Source: Ophiostoma sp. CBS 140.51 (taxonomy: Eukaryota; Ascomycota; Sordariomycetes; Ophiostomatales; Ophiostomataceae). Taken from it: a stretch of DNA of 64,000 bases. The position numbers and the translations under genes are program-made. Shown piece after piece: positions 11,783-24,000 of the stretch. A model generated the notes under the pieces. That model did no database searches, was not told where the DNA came from, and saw nothing but the letters and a program-made list of their open reading frames with translations. The stretch spans positions 1 through 64,000 of the forward strand of contig JANSLP010000029.1 in NCBI GenBank assembly GCA_029298735.1, in the 5' to 3' direction. Numbering within the stretch: the stretch's first letter is position 1; every line of letters begins with the position of its first letter.

Positions 11783-12684
11783 TTAGTCGAACAGACCGAA
11801 GCCCATGTCGTCGTCGGACTCCTCCTTCTCTGTAGAGTGAGTTAGTATGTGTGTCTATAATCGTAAAGGGTGATATGGCTACAACGAGTCGGGTGATAGC
11901 CAGAACGTCGTCGTAGTAGTAGTACGTACCCTCAACCTTCTCCTCCTCCTTGGTCTCCTCAGCGGCAGCAGCACCGCCAGCGGCGGCACCGCCAGCGGGG
12001 GCAGCAGCGCCGCCACCCGAGCCGACGTTCGACAGCAGGTCCTTGACCTCCTTGCCCTCAAGAGCCTATTTGATGTGAGTTAGCAAATTGTGCACTGTGG
12101 CGGGCCAGCGTCGGCAAGTCGAAAGAAAGGTGTCGGCATGACATGTGACATGGATGTCGTCGTTGTTGCTCTTCCTCCAGTCGTCGTCCCATCGAGACCC
12201 TCCGGCTGTTCTTAGACTCCATTCCACAAAGCCAGTACGTTGTCCACGCCTTTCGATCCTTTCTTTCGACGTTGCTCGACTCGGTCGTTCCGGTTGGTGT
12301 TCCATTATCGTACCTTGGCGAAGAGCTGGGCCCAGATAGGCTCGACCTCCTGGACGTTGGCAGCCTTGATGAGGGTGTTGATCTTGTCGGCCTATATCAT
12401 GAAAAATCCTGTCAGTCCTCCGTCGAAAATATTGTCGAAACATAAAATACGCTGGCCAGGATGCTGCTCCTGCAACTTCGACACGCATCAACCCTTCGGA
12501 TCCGGCAGATGCAATCTCCTCGCCCTCCCAGGGTCTCCTCGTTGTCTCAAGTCGCTTCGGTCGGCAGCAGCATCTCGGCATCGGCAGGAAAAAGGGCGGC
12601 GGGGTGAAAACGCACAGTGATCTCAACGCCGTCGTCGGCGAGGATCAGCGCCGCGTAGGACGTAGCAAGCTCAGCAGTAGACAT
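11783..12684 (-). CDS. RPP1: 60S acidic ribosomal protein P1
   Basis: Predicted 109-aa protein from four small exons: 12684-12616, 12391-12314, 12065-11930 and 11829-11783. The N-terminal dimerisation domain reads MSTAELATSYAALILADDGV, then ADKINTLIKAANVQEVEPIW. It is followed by an Ala/Gly-rich hinge and the acidic terminus ESDDDMGFGLFD that is shared by all eukaryotic stalk P-proteins and recruits elongation factors. Length and order match P1 rather than P2. It acts with P0 and P2 on the large ribosomal subunit. The introns of 224 and 248 nt are long for this window, and three introns in a 330-nt coding sequence fits a highly expressed fungal ribosomal protein gene. Confidence 0.96.
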
Positions 12685-13994
12685 CTCGAAAGTGTTGTGG
12701 TTGTTGTTTCGTGGGGATAGAAACGAGGTTTCGATGGTGGTTGTTTAATGCGAAATCTTCAAAATTCAGAAGCTGCGTTGCGGGTTGGTCGAAATGGGAC
12801 TTTAATTTTTTTTCGCCTACTGGCCTGTTCCAGTCAAAGCCCAGTCTAACTTGCAGGAAAAAATGGTACCAGAGGGTTTGTGTGCGCCAGTGGAGAAACC
12901 CTTACCAATTTTGCAGCCAATAATGCCTGTGTCGAAATCCAATGGCGGCTCGGCGCACGGAAAAATAAAAATACCGCACTTAAGCCGAGAAATGGTGCGA
13001 TAAGCGACTGCCACACATTGCACGAGCACCTTCCTTACATAATCCACCAATGAACCCCTCCTTTCTCCCCTCTCAAAAGTGCGATCCGCCAAGCAGCTTA
13101 GATGTCCGAGTCCAGGCCCACCTTCCCCCCAATGACGCTCTCTCCGGGTTCTGTCAGGAGTCTGTAAGAACGGCGATTGCCAGCTGACGTTTTTTTATGG
13201 GACAAAGAAAGAGCGACCTTGAGATCACAGCCTGCAGCAAACACTGCAAGAAGGAGCAAATGGCTTTGCATACTGTAGAATGTGTATATCCTGACACACA
13301 CAGCAGCTGCGACTCACACTTAAATCAAAACAAGAAACACACCCAATTAAGAAATAAGGCATATGAAGCCAGCCTGCAGTCCCAACCGACTGCGCTCCTT
13401 CCCAATCTCCTGTGCAGCGCATCCTTTTCATTCCGTAGCTGCTTCAATTAGACTGGACTAGGCCCGTCCGAGGATCGCACCTGCTCAAAGAACCCCAAAG
13501 GCCCCATTGGCGCTGCGATAACCACTCTGACAAACAAGCTCGCCTACGACTGAAGAAGTAGTCTTCCGCTGTCGCCTTCCAGATTCATTTTCTTTCTCTC
13601 CAGAACAACAACTATCCCGAGCATCCATTATCATATCGCATCTACATCCTTCGGCGACAATTCGCAATAGCATTTCGCCCCCTTCTATTCCATATTCCTA
13701 ATCACAGGAGCTTCTCGGCCTTGCCGCTGCCAGTGTGCTGCGTATCAGCCTGTGGGTACCTCTTAAGCATCTCCCCTTCCCCCACCTCTTTCTCTCCCTT
13801 GGAATGAATTCTGGCCAGCCAAAGACCTTCTGCGCCGACGCAACCCATTATTTGACGACATCCGAGACAGCATTGCGTTTGCTGTTGTCTTTCTATCATT
13901 TACGCATATTTTCCCGACTTTTTTGCTTGCTATTGGCATCCCTTCTAACCCGTCTCTACTGCAAAGAATATAGCAAGAAGTCTACTCTTTTCAA
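12685..13994. promoter_or_regulatory. Shared upstream region of the P1 and DUF2408 genes
   Basis: A 1.3-kb gap between divergent genes. It becomes pyrimidine-rich from about 13740 toward the rightward gene. Short open frames on both strands lack motifs. No specific binding site is claimed. Confidence 0.5.
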
Positions 13995-15615
13995 ATGGAT
14001 ACACCAGCCATTCCGGCGCCGCGGGACGCCCACGAGCGTGAGATCCTCGCCAACCTCGAGTCGATCCGGGACCACCTGCTGCTCCTCAAGCAGGACCGCA
14101 CTAAGTATATCCGCAGCCAGGACGTTCTGCAGCTGCACAACGAGACGCTCGAGCAGGTGCGCCGGTTGCGCGAAGTGCGCGCAGGCCGCAACGATGGCGA
14201 GAACAGATGTGAGTGACACATTCACACCCACAGGCTTGGGTCGCATATTGCGCCTTGGGCCTTTGCTTGCAGTCGACTGACTTTCCTTTTCCCCTACACA
14301 GTGGACCGGGTGCTTGAGAGCTGCTTCCAGCTGCTTTCGCTCTTCTTCATGACTATCGGCCGCACCAGCGAGGCACCGGCAGCCTATGCGCTGACATCCA
14401 CCATCCGCCGTCTTCTCGACCACCTGACCGAGGCCAACCTGTACTCCGCAAAGGACCTGGAGAGCATCACACATACGCTCGAGCGGCTCACATCGATTGT
14501 CCATAACCCCGAGTCGAACAGCTCCCCGTACCTCACCGAGCTCATGGTCCACCGCGTCGACCAATGCAAGGAGTCTATCAACAAATTGCAGGAGAAGCTG
14601 CAGAAGCTGGAGAAGCCATTACCGGCAGTCCATGAGAAGCTCATCTCAATCCTGCGGTCCATGTCTCTTGCAAACACAAAATCAAAGGCACGGTACATCT
14701 GTGTCCTAGTACAATATAAACGCTAGATGAACTTGACTGCTAACACCACCATACAGTTCCCTGTCAACGAAGTCCAGAAGTACAAGTCACAGCTCAAGGA
14801 AATCAACGAGCACCGCACAAACGGCGACTACGTCAACGACGAGGGTAAGGTACCCGCAGGTATCGAAGAGGTCTCGGAGCTGCTCAGCAGATGTCTGCTG
14901 TGGGCCGACATTGTCCTCGAGCGCAAGGGCGTCATCCCTGACGAGTTCAAGCCGATGTACGACACGCTTGTCGGCATCCGTAACGAGCTCGAGAAACTGT
15001 CGATCACACAGGCCTGGTCGCTGCGTGAGACAGATCTGTATGACTTCCAGCGCCAACTCGACAAGTTTGACGAGGCACGCGTGGATGGCAACTGGCTGGA
15101 TGAGGAGGGCAAGCCAGCCGAGCTTTACGTCCAAAGGGTATGTCATACCTTTCCAGCTTCTCCATGTGATACCATTCTGCAGCAACATACTAACGCGTTG
15201 AAAGACATGTCTCTACCTTATCCGCCGCAGCTACGGCTTAGTCTACTCGCTCATGATTTCGTCCGAGCCTGTGTCGGAGGCCCTTTTGCCAGTATACAAC
15301 CAGCTCTTGACCCTCAAGCGCTGCTTGCAGGAGGTCAAGGAGTCCGGTGGCGTCTCCTCTCCACGAGAGCTGTACCCCTACAGCATGAAGGTACGATAAG
15401 ATCCCGTTCCCTGACCCTCAACAGTGTCCGTTTCAACTACTAACATGATCCAGCTCAACTCCATCGATAACATGCGCGTGGACGGCAAGTTCATGGTTGG
15501 TGGCGACATCCCCGAAGGTCAAGGCAATGTCACGGAGCTTCTGGCAGAGTGCTTTGAACTCAACTACGAGCTCCGGATAGACGCCGAGGACAAGGCGACC
15601 GAGGACAACAACTAG
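13995..15615 (+). CDS. DUF2408 / UPF0662 family protein of unknown function
   Basis: Best model is 449 aa from five exons: 13995-14208, 14302-14708, 14757-15137, 15205-15390 and 15454-15615. Recognisable family blocks include the VLESCFQLLSLFFMTIGR stretch, RLLDHLTEANLYSAKDLESI, the CLYLIRRSYGLVYSLMISSE region, and GVSSPRELYPYSMKLNSIDN followed by MRVDGKFMVGGDIPEGQG. The predicted structure is mostly helical, without signal peptide or membrane segment. Homologues are widespread in Ascomycota, and I know of no established biochemical role. The end of exon 2 is uncertain: the strong-looking GTACAT donor at 14693 breaks the frame, while a weaker GTACAA donor at 14709 keeps it. The remaining junctions are clear. 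Confidence 0.78.
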
Positions 15616-16057
15616 GCTTAAATTGTTGCTGTTGCTGTTGCTGCCGTTGATATTTTTATTTTCTCTTTGTGCTGGTTAATTATCTTTCTTGGGAGGTTTT
15701 TGTCACATTGGTTTGGTCGCCTTCTGATTTTACTTTTCTCCTGTTGGTTCATGGTGTATTGCTGCGTGATTTATCCGCATTCTATTTTCATTTTGGATTT
15801 TGCACTCCTTCTTTTCAGTTGGCTAGCTGACATCTTTCCTACTCGTTTTCTATTGGTTTTTTTTCTGCTCAACTCTGGTCTTACTTGGTCTAGCAAAGGC
15901 AAGAAAGGATGTCGTTGTTGGGGACGCATTGGCACATTGGCTTTTTCAAGCTTGAATAATCATAGTTAATCATTGCTCATTTCATAACCTATTCTGCCTC
16001 TCAAGAGGGTCCTCATTGAGCCACTGGAACAGCAATATGTCGCCCTCTATATCATAT
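15616..16057. other. Tail-to-tail gap between DUF2408 and YCII genes
   Basis: A T-rich convergent 3' intergenic stretch. A 100-codon plus-strand open frame here is a hydrophobic low-complexity artefact of the T-richness. No gene is seen. Confidence 0.6.
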
Positions 16058-16784
16058 TTACGGCAGACGGAAAGCAGTCTTCAAGGCGTAGATCTGGGCC
16101 TATAGTTGTGTGTCAGTAAAAGAGGGCAATAGCAACGCTCCACGCCCCGGTAAAATCAACTCACGTTCGCAACGTCCCAGACACCGGCCTCGACGTAGAC
16201 GTCCTTCTTCAGGAACTCGACAACCTCCTCCTTGGTGTCAGCCAGCATGATGAGGGTGCTGCCGGCAAAGGGGAAGGTCTTGGGGTCGTTGGGATCCGAG
16301 GGCTTGTCGTGCATGACGGCACCTGGAATGGAGTTAGGTGACGGAGAACAGAAAACGGCATATCGCATATGTCTGGATATACGGAGTAAGGTGGGAGTGA
16401 CGGGGAAAGTGAACATACCACCAAACTTGAGCTTGTCCTTGGACGACTCAAGGTTGGCAAAGTGGACGCTGGAGCGCAATAAGAGTTAGCAGACGAAGCA
16501 AAGCCAGCTTTAGAGTTCAGCTCCATCTCTTCTCCTGTGAGATACAAAGACAAACTCGATCAAAGACAGGGAACATACGGGCGGACTGCGAGACGCTTCT
16601 CGATCGTGTTGGGGAAATCAGGGACAATGGCAAGCCATTCGGTCGTGGGCGTAGAGGTAGCCATGGTGCGATGTAGTTTCTGGAGGCGGAAGACGCTGTT
16701 GTTTGTGGACGTGTTAGCGAACGGGCGAGTTGCGGCGACAAGAGGCGATGTTGAAGAAGAGAAGCGGAGGAGGCGGGAGGCCAT
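16058..16784 (-). CDS. YCII-related domain protein, possible mitochondrial long form
   Basis: Four exons: 16784-16579, 16468-16419, 16322-16165 and 16099-16058, all with GT-AG introns, giving 151 aa from the first ATG. The mature part (TEWLAIVPDFPNTIEKRLAVRPVHF, AVMHDKPSDPNDPKTFPFAGS, ADTKEEVVEFLKKDVY, GVWDVANAQIY) is a compact YCII domain, a dimeric ferredoxin-like fold of mostly unknown function. The first 40 residues (MASRLLRFSSSTSPLVAATR and onward) contain arginines and serines but no Asp or Glu, as in a mitochondrial targeting peptide. A second in-frame ATG at 16664 (MATSTPTTEWL) would yield a 111-aa cytosolic form. Which start is used cannot be decided from sequence alone. Confidence 0.88.
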
Positions 16785-17793
16785 TGGATCTTCCCTGCGA
16801 TATATATTTATATATGCACAAGGTGTGTGTTCAGGTGAGGTTTTAGGAAAGTACTACGTAAGAAGAGGGCGGTAATAAGAAGTGAGAATGGGAAGGTACT
16901 ACGGATTGGAACAACATAAATCGTGGATATTGGGCAAGTGCGGAATTGCTACGAAAGGGCGCGTGGTCTCGGGTCCTAGCTTCCTAGCCAGTCACCAGCT
17001 ATTATTATGACACTTTTTTTGGTCCCCTCGTTCTTTCCGTTCTTTTTTACTCGAGAATACAGTCAAATACAGCTTGGCCCTCGCTTTGTGTCGGGGGAAG
17101 GATCACCGTGTCGGAGATCGGAAGGGGAGAGAGGAAAAGGAGGGGTCGTCGCTGGGGAAGGCGCGCCTGAGAGCGGAGTTGCGCCCTTCCCAACGACAAC
17201 GACCGACCTACGAAGCTCTTGGAGTCTTTGGGTGGTTCCTGCCCCCGAGAACGGGAATGGTGGAGTTGGGACAGCAGTGTTTTTTCCCGCAATGGCGTGC
17301 ATGCCGTGTTTGGCTGCTTTGGCTCGGCTACTATTATAGCAGGCAAACTTGCCAGATGTTAACTAGAGAGGATCGGCCATTCAGGTACGAGAAACGTCGT
17401 AGAATGCCGGCAGTGGGCAATACGTGCTGGAGCTCGCACTTAGCACATTTAGCGGGGGAGTTCAGGCCTGAGGCACCAAACCGAGCCAACCATGGAAGCT
17501 CCAAGTTCAGTCACATGACGCGACCAATGGAATGCGCGGCTTTTTGGGCTGACGGGCCTGCCCCATAATTCGCTCTCCTGCCCGGTGCTTTTACGTTCGG
17601 CCTGGCGGGATTTTGAGGAAGTTTTGCGGGCAGGAGCTGTGCCAGTTAGGATGCAGGCGTAAAAATTAGAGACAGACACGAAATCGAAAACCACACCACC
17701 ACGTTGTCCAACATCGCGACTCTCCCCTCTCGACAACCACACTCCACTCTTCCTCGATAACCCAATTGGATCAATTGAGAACCACCGCACAAA
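16785..17793. promoter_or_regulatory. Shared upstream region of the YCII and QCR7 genes
   Basis: A 1.0-kb divergent intergenic region. A CCAAT box lies at 17524-17528, about 265 bp before the QCR7 start, just downstream of a CACATG half-type E-box at 17512-17517. CCAAT is the site of the HAP complex that drives respiratory genes in fungi, so this placement fits QCR7. The regulatory role is inferred. Confidence 0.5.
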
Positions 17794-18168
17794 ATGTCGT
17801 ACCTGACGCTCGCCCCCTTTATCCGCTCGCAGCCGTGGCTACACAACCTGCTGAAGCCCGTCGCCAACTGGTACACCAGCCTGGCCGGCTACCGCCAGCT
17901 CGGTCTGCGCGCCGACGACCTGATCCCCGAGGAGAACGACGTCGTTCAGCAGGCTATTGGCCGTCTTCCTGCCCAGGTCAACTACGACCGCGTCTACCGC
18001 ATGCGCCGCGCCGTGCAGCTGAGCTTACAGCACAAGCTGCTACCCAAGGACCAGTGGACCAAGCCCGAGGAGGACACCCCGTACCTGCTCCCGCTCATCA
18101 AGCAGATCGAGGCCGAGATCAAGGAGCGCAACGAGCTGGACACCATTGAGATCATCAAGAGCCACTAA
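17794..18168 (+). CDS. QCR7: Cytochrome b-c1 complex subunit 7
   Basis: Intronless 124-aa protein of the expected family size. The sequence MSYLTLAPFIRSQPWLHNLL, then NWYTSLAGYRQLGLRADDLI, ALP-like RLPAQVNYDRVYRMRRAVQL and KDQWTKPEEDTPYLLPLIKQ is the standard subunit 7 (UQCRB/14-kDa) pattern. It is a small matrix-facing helical subunit that contacts cytochrome b and is needed for assembly of ubiquinol-cytochrome c reductase in the inner membrane. As is usual for this subunit, there is no cleavable presequence. Its upstream neighbour, the YCII protein, may also go to mitochondria. Confidence 0.96.
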   Translation: MSYLTLAPFIRSQPWLHNLLKPVANWYTSLAGYRQLGLRADDLIPEENDVVQQAIGRLPAQVNYDRVYRMRRAVQLSLQHKLLPKDQWTKPEEDTPYLLPLIKQIEAEIKERNELDTIEIIKSH

Positions 18169-19465
18169 GCGTGTTATGCCATGGCGCAATGATGGTGGAG
18201 ATGGGAGGACGATGAATAGGAGAGGGATGCAGATGGAGGAGATATTGAGGCATTGGATGAAGGAACGGACGATGATGGAACGGCTCCGATGATAACAACG
18301 ACAATCACGGCTATGGAGATGACGGGATCGCACACGACATTGACGGCGGCCGAGAATATACGTACGGCAACAACCCACGCCATGACTCAATAACCAGGGC
18401 AAGGGGTACCGTATATCGAGAACCAATTCCAACCACAGCCGCTACCACCACCAAGGCTTCACTACCTTCTCTATCTTGCCAACCTCTGGCGGATGTCTGA
18501 AAGGAGAGCGAAGGGGCCTGTCGGGAGTTGACCGGCCTAGTTGTGCATAGAAAATCCAGGACTGGATAGACCCATAGGGATGGGATGGATGGACGGCGAC
18601 CTGCGTTTCCTATTTTGTATCATATACGCACATAGAAGAACTCAAAAACATAACCTTCTAATCTTATTTTGAATGTATTGATCATAGTCCGTGCATAGGG
18701 AACGTAGAGACAGTATGTAATCTGTGTATTAAAAACAGCCATGTGCCTAGCTGGACTGCATAGTCTGTCAACATCGCCATGCATACAACAACAAGAGAAA
18801 GAAACACACGAGCCCAGAACCGAATTCTATATAAACTATTGCGCCAAAGAAAAGACAGAGCAAACAAAGACCGAACAAGAAACAGCCACAGACGGGCAGA
18901 GTCCAAACACAAACACCTAGCAGTTATAAGAAGTAATAAGAGAAAGCAAAGACAAAGGAACGAGAAAAAGAAAACAAAAGACAGCCACCCCAGATCTTTC
19001 ACAATTGACTCTCCCTCATACCGTCCGCTTTCTGTCCACTCTCCTAATTAAGTGCAGGGACTGCGATGCCGCTCTTAGAGGTAGCTCATATCAACCCATG
19101 AAAGAACGCCAAGCGGAAATCCCGTGTCCCTGTTGATGAAGAACGAAGAAGGTATGTGTTTGTTCGAAGTTGTAATAATGATTTGATTTTTTGTGTGCAG
19201 TTGTCGAATGTCCTTGGAAAACAATAAAAGAGTTTGTATAATAGTAAGAGAGAGAGCAAAAGAGCAAGAGAGCAAAAAAGCAGCCGATGTAGTAAGAAAA
19301 TCCGCCCAGAACACCGTAAAACGCCTCGTTCAGACGAACAAGTCGCATGTAATATGTGATAATAAATATAGTAGTGTGTTTCGTGAAAAAAAAGAGGAAG
19401 TGGAGGAGGAAGAGAGGGTAGAGTGAGGAAAGGTGAAAGGGAGAGTGCAGTAGACAGCAAGACGC
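18169..19465. other. Tail-to-tail gap between QCR7 and MNN9-like genes
   Basis: A convergent 1.3-kb intergenic stretch, A-rich on the plus strand around 18780-19000 and 19200-19440. No open frame shows a family signature. Confidence 0.6.
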
Positions 19466-21016
19466 TTATGCGTTGCCGCCCTTCTCCTCGGTGTCAATGT
19501 GCCAGACGACGTAGTTGGGCAAGCCGTAGACGCCGTAGCCGGCACGCTTGGCCATCTTGGCGAAACCCTCGGTCTCGGCCTGGTTCTCGAAGGCGTAGCA
19601 AGGGAAGTTGATGCCGGAGCGGTGGACATCGGCCTTGACGAGGATGTTCACACCTCCAACACCGTCAAGCTCCATCTCCTCGTCCTTGTCGTTGCGCCAG
19701 TCGCCCATGCGCGCCATGTAGGTCCGGCCGGTATCGTACTGCTTGTAGCCTGGAGCGAAGCGTCATGTTAGTGCGTGTCCTCCAAATGTCTTTGTGTTTG
19801 CTTACTGCGGTGCATGACTTACCCTCTGCTAGAACGACATCCTTGTCGAGGCTGTTGGTCAGTCTCCGGCCCTTGTCCGACTCAACCCAAGAGTTGTAGT
19901 CAACTGCGCACAATGGTTAGAATTCGACGTTGCAACGATGTCCCGGGTATTTGTGTTCTGTCTTACATCTTCCCTCAATGTCGCGGCCATCTCTGTAGCG
20001 GTGGAACCAAATGTCTGTGCCATGTGTCAGTGACAGGTTTACATAACATCCAAAAGTGTCGTGTGGACATACTGGGAACAAGGACGTCGCGGTCATGGGC
20101 GACAAAGTCCTCAATGATCGTCTCGGGGCTCTCGACGATGTCAACGTCGCGCCAGTACACCCAAGAGTGGGTGGACTTCAGCGCGGTCGACAGGAGGTAG
20201 TTACGGGCACGGCCCAGGGCCTTGCGCCGGGGACCCTGTGCCTCAAACGAGTGGCGCTCCTTGACGTCCTGGCTCAGGTGGAAATCAAAGTCCTTCTCGA
20301 CGACCATGGCGCTGTTGAAGGGGATCTTGTCCGGGCGCTTCTGGATGCGGTCTAGCTCCATGGCCAGGACAGCCAGAGTATCGTCAGACGAGTCGGACAC
20401 AAGGAAGGCGAGGTCAATGAGGTGGTGCGGGTAGGTGAGCTCCGAGATGAGCTCAAAGTACTTGGACAGGTAGCGAGCGGCATCCTTGATCGGGGTCAGG
20501 ATGAGCACGCGCTCCTCGTTGGTGGCAGCCTTGCGCGTAGACTTGACCGGGTTCAAGTTCACATGCTCTATTGTCGTCGAGTTGATCGTCAAAGGTGCAT
20601 GGTGGTTGAAAAGGACCGGCGTCTGCATCCGGGAATTCCACGAGACTTGTTCGTTAGGCGTCATCTCCATGGGGGACTTGTTTGGGCCCCAGCAGTAGAA
20701 GCTATGGTGGAGAAAAAGGATGGATGTCAGTCAAACTCAAGCTTCGAGCCCCGCGATCATCCATCGCGTCTAGAACAAAACGAAAAGTAGATAAAGGGCA
20801 TGATGTTGACCAAAAAAAAAAGATAGAAAAAAGTGAAACCCACCTTTGCATCTCCGATGCAGAAGACCGAATGCCACGCCATAATAATAAGATTATGCCG
20901 ACGACGGCAATGACTAGCAGAACCCGTGCCCGTGTCAGGAACACAATGACGGCACGCGATGGAGGCAGGTTGGCCTTTGCGGCCTTCCAGTTGAGTCCGC
21001 CCTTGGGGAGTAACAT
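19466..21016 (-). CDS. MNN9: Mannan polymerase subunit, Anp1/Mnn9/Van1 family (Mnn9-like)
   Basis: Predicted 404-aa type II membrane protein from five exons: 21016-20844, 20701-20073, 20014-19967, 19903-19823 and 19749-19466. A short basic cytosolic N-terminus precedes a membrane anchor at about residues 20-45 (VLLVIAVVGIILLLW). The lumenal domain shows the Anp1 family blocks RVLILTPIKDAARYLSKYFE, DLAFLVSDSSDDT, RKALGRARNYLL, the metal-binding YWRDVDIVESP, and the GVGGVNILVKADVHRSGINF end region. Length is close to yeast Mnn9 (395 aa). In the Golgi, these proteins form the alpha-1,6-mannosyltransferase complexes that extend N-glycan outer chains. Anp1 or Van1 orthology is not excluded, but Mnn9 fits best. 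Confidence 0.9.
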
Positions 21017-24000
21017 TATGACTGGATGTGCGAGTTACCGGCGCAATAAAGCGCAGGTGTAGATGAGGAGGGTGTGTAGAGAGTGGCGTAGGGACTGTCA
21101 AGGTCAAAAGCCTGTCGTTCGTATCGGCGATGTGAAAGTGTCCTTTTCTTCCAATGGCCGTCGTTTGTTGCGCCTCAGTAGCGACCGTGGATTGTCTTGT
21201 CAATGACAAAAGACGTTTCTTTTGTCGATAAAGGTCAAGAAGTCAACACGAGGACTATTGATCGGGCTGTCGAACGAAGAAAGAAATAGGTCGCGTGCTG
21301 AGCAGGGTTGTTGAAAATAAAAAAGGTCGAGGCTATCGTCAACCAATTTACACGCGAGATTTTTCGCGTGCCACGCCAAGAGACAGCGAGTCTATGTCAA
21401 CCAAAGATGACGGTAGTCGCAGTGCCCAAAAAAAGAAGACTCGAAGCCAAATGATGGCGAGAGCACGTTCTGGAAACGAGTGACGATGTGTGAAATTGAT
21501 GGAAGTAAGCGTGACGTAGAGCGACTTTTTTTGAGGAGCCGATCCAAAGCAGATTAGATCGCGGTTCGTCGGATTGGGGAAGATGGAAGACGCGGACGGG
21601 GCCCAGTTGTCGTTCTCATGTATTCTGACGCGGCCGGGTGCGAAGGAGATGCTATGCCAGCCGACGGAGGCAGGAGAAGATGTCGTCGAGATGCGAGGCA
21701 AAGGGAAAGGGAAGGATTGAAAGGAGGGAGGAGAGAAAAAGAGACAGCGAAGCTTAGCTGTTCAGAAAGAGAACCACAGCCAGGCGCGGTCGTGCTTGCC
21801 TTTTTTGCGGAAGATACCAGTTTCTGTCTACGTCGTATGGATACTGGGGTACTTTTTCACCAGCGAAGCGAACAGGGAATGAGCGACTGGTCGGGCAGGC
21901 CCAGGCCCGCTGAGCCTTGGGGCTGGCCAGGCGGTCGCTAGAAGCATCTTCCAGTGGGTGATCAGATTAATCGCGTCCAGGGAAGGAAGGGGCAAGGGGA
22001 CAGGATTGGGGAAAGGCGTCTGTGCCAATCAGGGGCAGGCAAAGGGGCAGAAACTGGCGGGTGGCCCGGTGGGGCCGTTCAATTTCTTTCACACTCTTAC
22101 GCGGTCACTTTTGTACCAGGTACTCCCGCTCACTGTTGTGCTCTGGGCTCTCAACTACACCGCACCTGCCCAAAGATGGTCCTGCCATGCGCTGAAAGTC
22201 TCCGCTTTCTTCCCTTGCGATTCTTTTTCCTTCGCTCCTTCCTTGGGTAATGGGGCCGTAATTTGCAAAATTAAATCGGGAATGCGCGACTGGCGGCTGG
22301 GCTATTGCGAGTCAATCTCGAAAAAGAGCAGATAGAAATATTAAGGTTTCTGGCAGCGGGCGGGTAAGAAAGCCCGCAAAGGTTCTGAAGAGTGGCCAGG
22401 CCATGTCCTCGATGCTTGGCGAAACGGAAATCTTGAGGCGTGAGAGATAAGTCATCTCTCGCACGGAACGGGCGGGATATCATGCGGTTGCAGTGGGCCG
22501 CCCTGGCTGCCCTTGCGACGCTGGGAGGCTGGCATCCGAATCAACGCCGGTGGCCATGTTGGTGATGTATCCAAGTTCGTACATGAACCAGGGAGACAAT
22601 ATTGTCATGAAAAGTTGACGAAGAATGAGATGAAGCTTTGGCCGTTGCGATGCCAGAAGAGCGTTCTAGAAGTCGGATGACGAAAGTACCAGGTACCTCC
22701 AGCAAACGCCACATTTCCAATTTTAGCGCAGGTGCATTTTCGCTGCCCCTGCAGGACGGGGAAAGAACCGCCCAGGCCTGCACTGTGAAAAAGAAAAGAA
22801 CAACGGGAAGGAAAGGTGTTGGATAAGGCGCGTTGATAAGCCACGATCAGGTGAAATGACTTTGACAGCACTCAAATGACAGAGACAGCTGCTGGCCAGA
22901 TCGCATCAAGTCTGGAATCGCGAAAGAAGATCTTGTGGAAAGGCAATTGCTGTCTCAAAAAACGACATGAAAAGACTACAACGGTATAAATACAGTATTC
23001 GGTGATGCCCCTGTACTGTGTAGCTGCCTTCTCGTACCTTTTTAACAGGTTTTTCATCCACTAACACCCAACATACAAAGGAAGGCGCGGCCCTGCAACG
23101 GGCGAGAACGGCGAGAAAACCTTGGGTTTTCTGCCAGATGCGCCTTCATCAGGTCGCTAGTGCAACTTTGCAGTATGTCGTAACTGCCCTCACTCCGCAA
23201 CAGTGCAACAGTGATTGGGAATTGATGAAAACTCTCTCCCTTCGCTCCTTCCAAAACTCTCGTTAAAAGAAGGAACGATGCTGCAGGCGAAGAATTCCCA
23301 ACGATAAGGAAATGGCAGTCGGCAAACGACCATGCTGTTCCTTTCATCTTATGTCCCGCACGCAAGCACTGATCAATCGAACTTCGTTTGGACAGAACCA
23401 GCACCCAGAGCCTCCTTGCTTCCCAGCGTAGCCTCCCTGTAACGGATTCCAAGCAGTGGTGGTCGATCGAGATCCGCCAGGGCCTTCCCCGTCTTGAACC
23501 CCAGCATGCAATGTCGTCTGTAATACCCCCAGAGGGCAGCAGGGCAGGTGCCACTGTGGTAAGATTAAGCGCAGGGAAGGCACCTGTCAGCAGGACACCT
23601 CAACAATACGGTTGCTCTTACCTCGACTTTTTCCTTCCTCCTCTCTTCCTTTTCAATGCAAATTATATAATTCTCCGGCGGCAGCCCAGCCTTCACCAGC
23701 TTCAGGCTGTGTTTCGCTGACAGCGTCGATTTCAGGCTCAACAACTCAGGACAAATCCCGCCAAAACAATACCAACAAGACCTTTGAGGACATATCCTTG
23801 CAGAAAACTGCTCCAAACGGCTATCCCCACTGCCAAGCTCTGGTGGTTGATGTGCGCAGACTTGCCTAGCCCTCCCGAGACACTTTAATTTGTCACGTGA
23901 TTGGGCGACAGAGGTTGGCGTCCTGGCAACGCGATGACCAACCAAAGGCGCGTAGTTGACCCGCCAAGCTGACAGACTGCCGGTCGCTCTCTCCTCTGTC

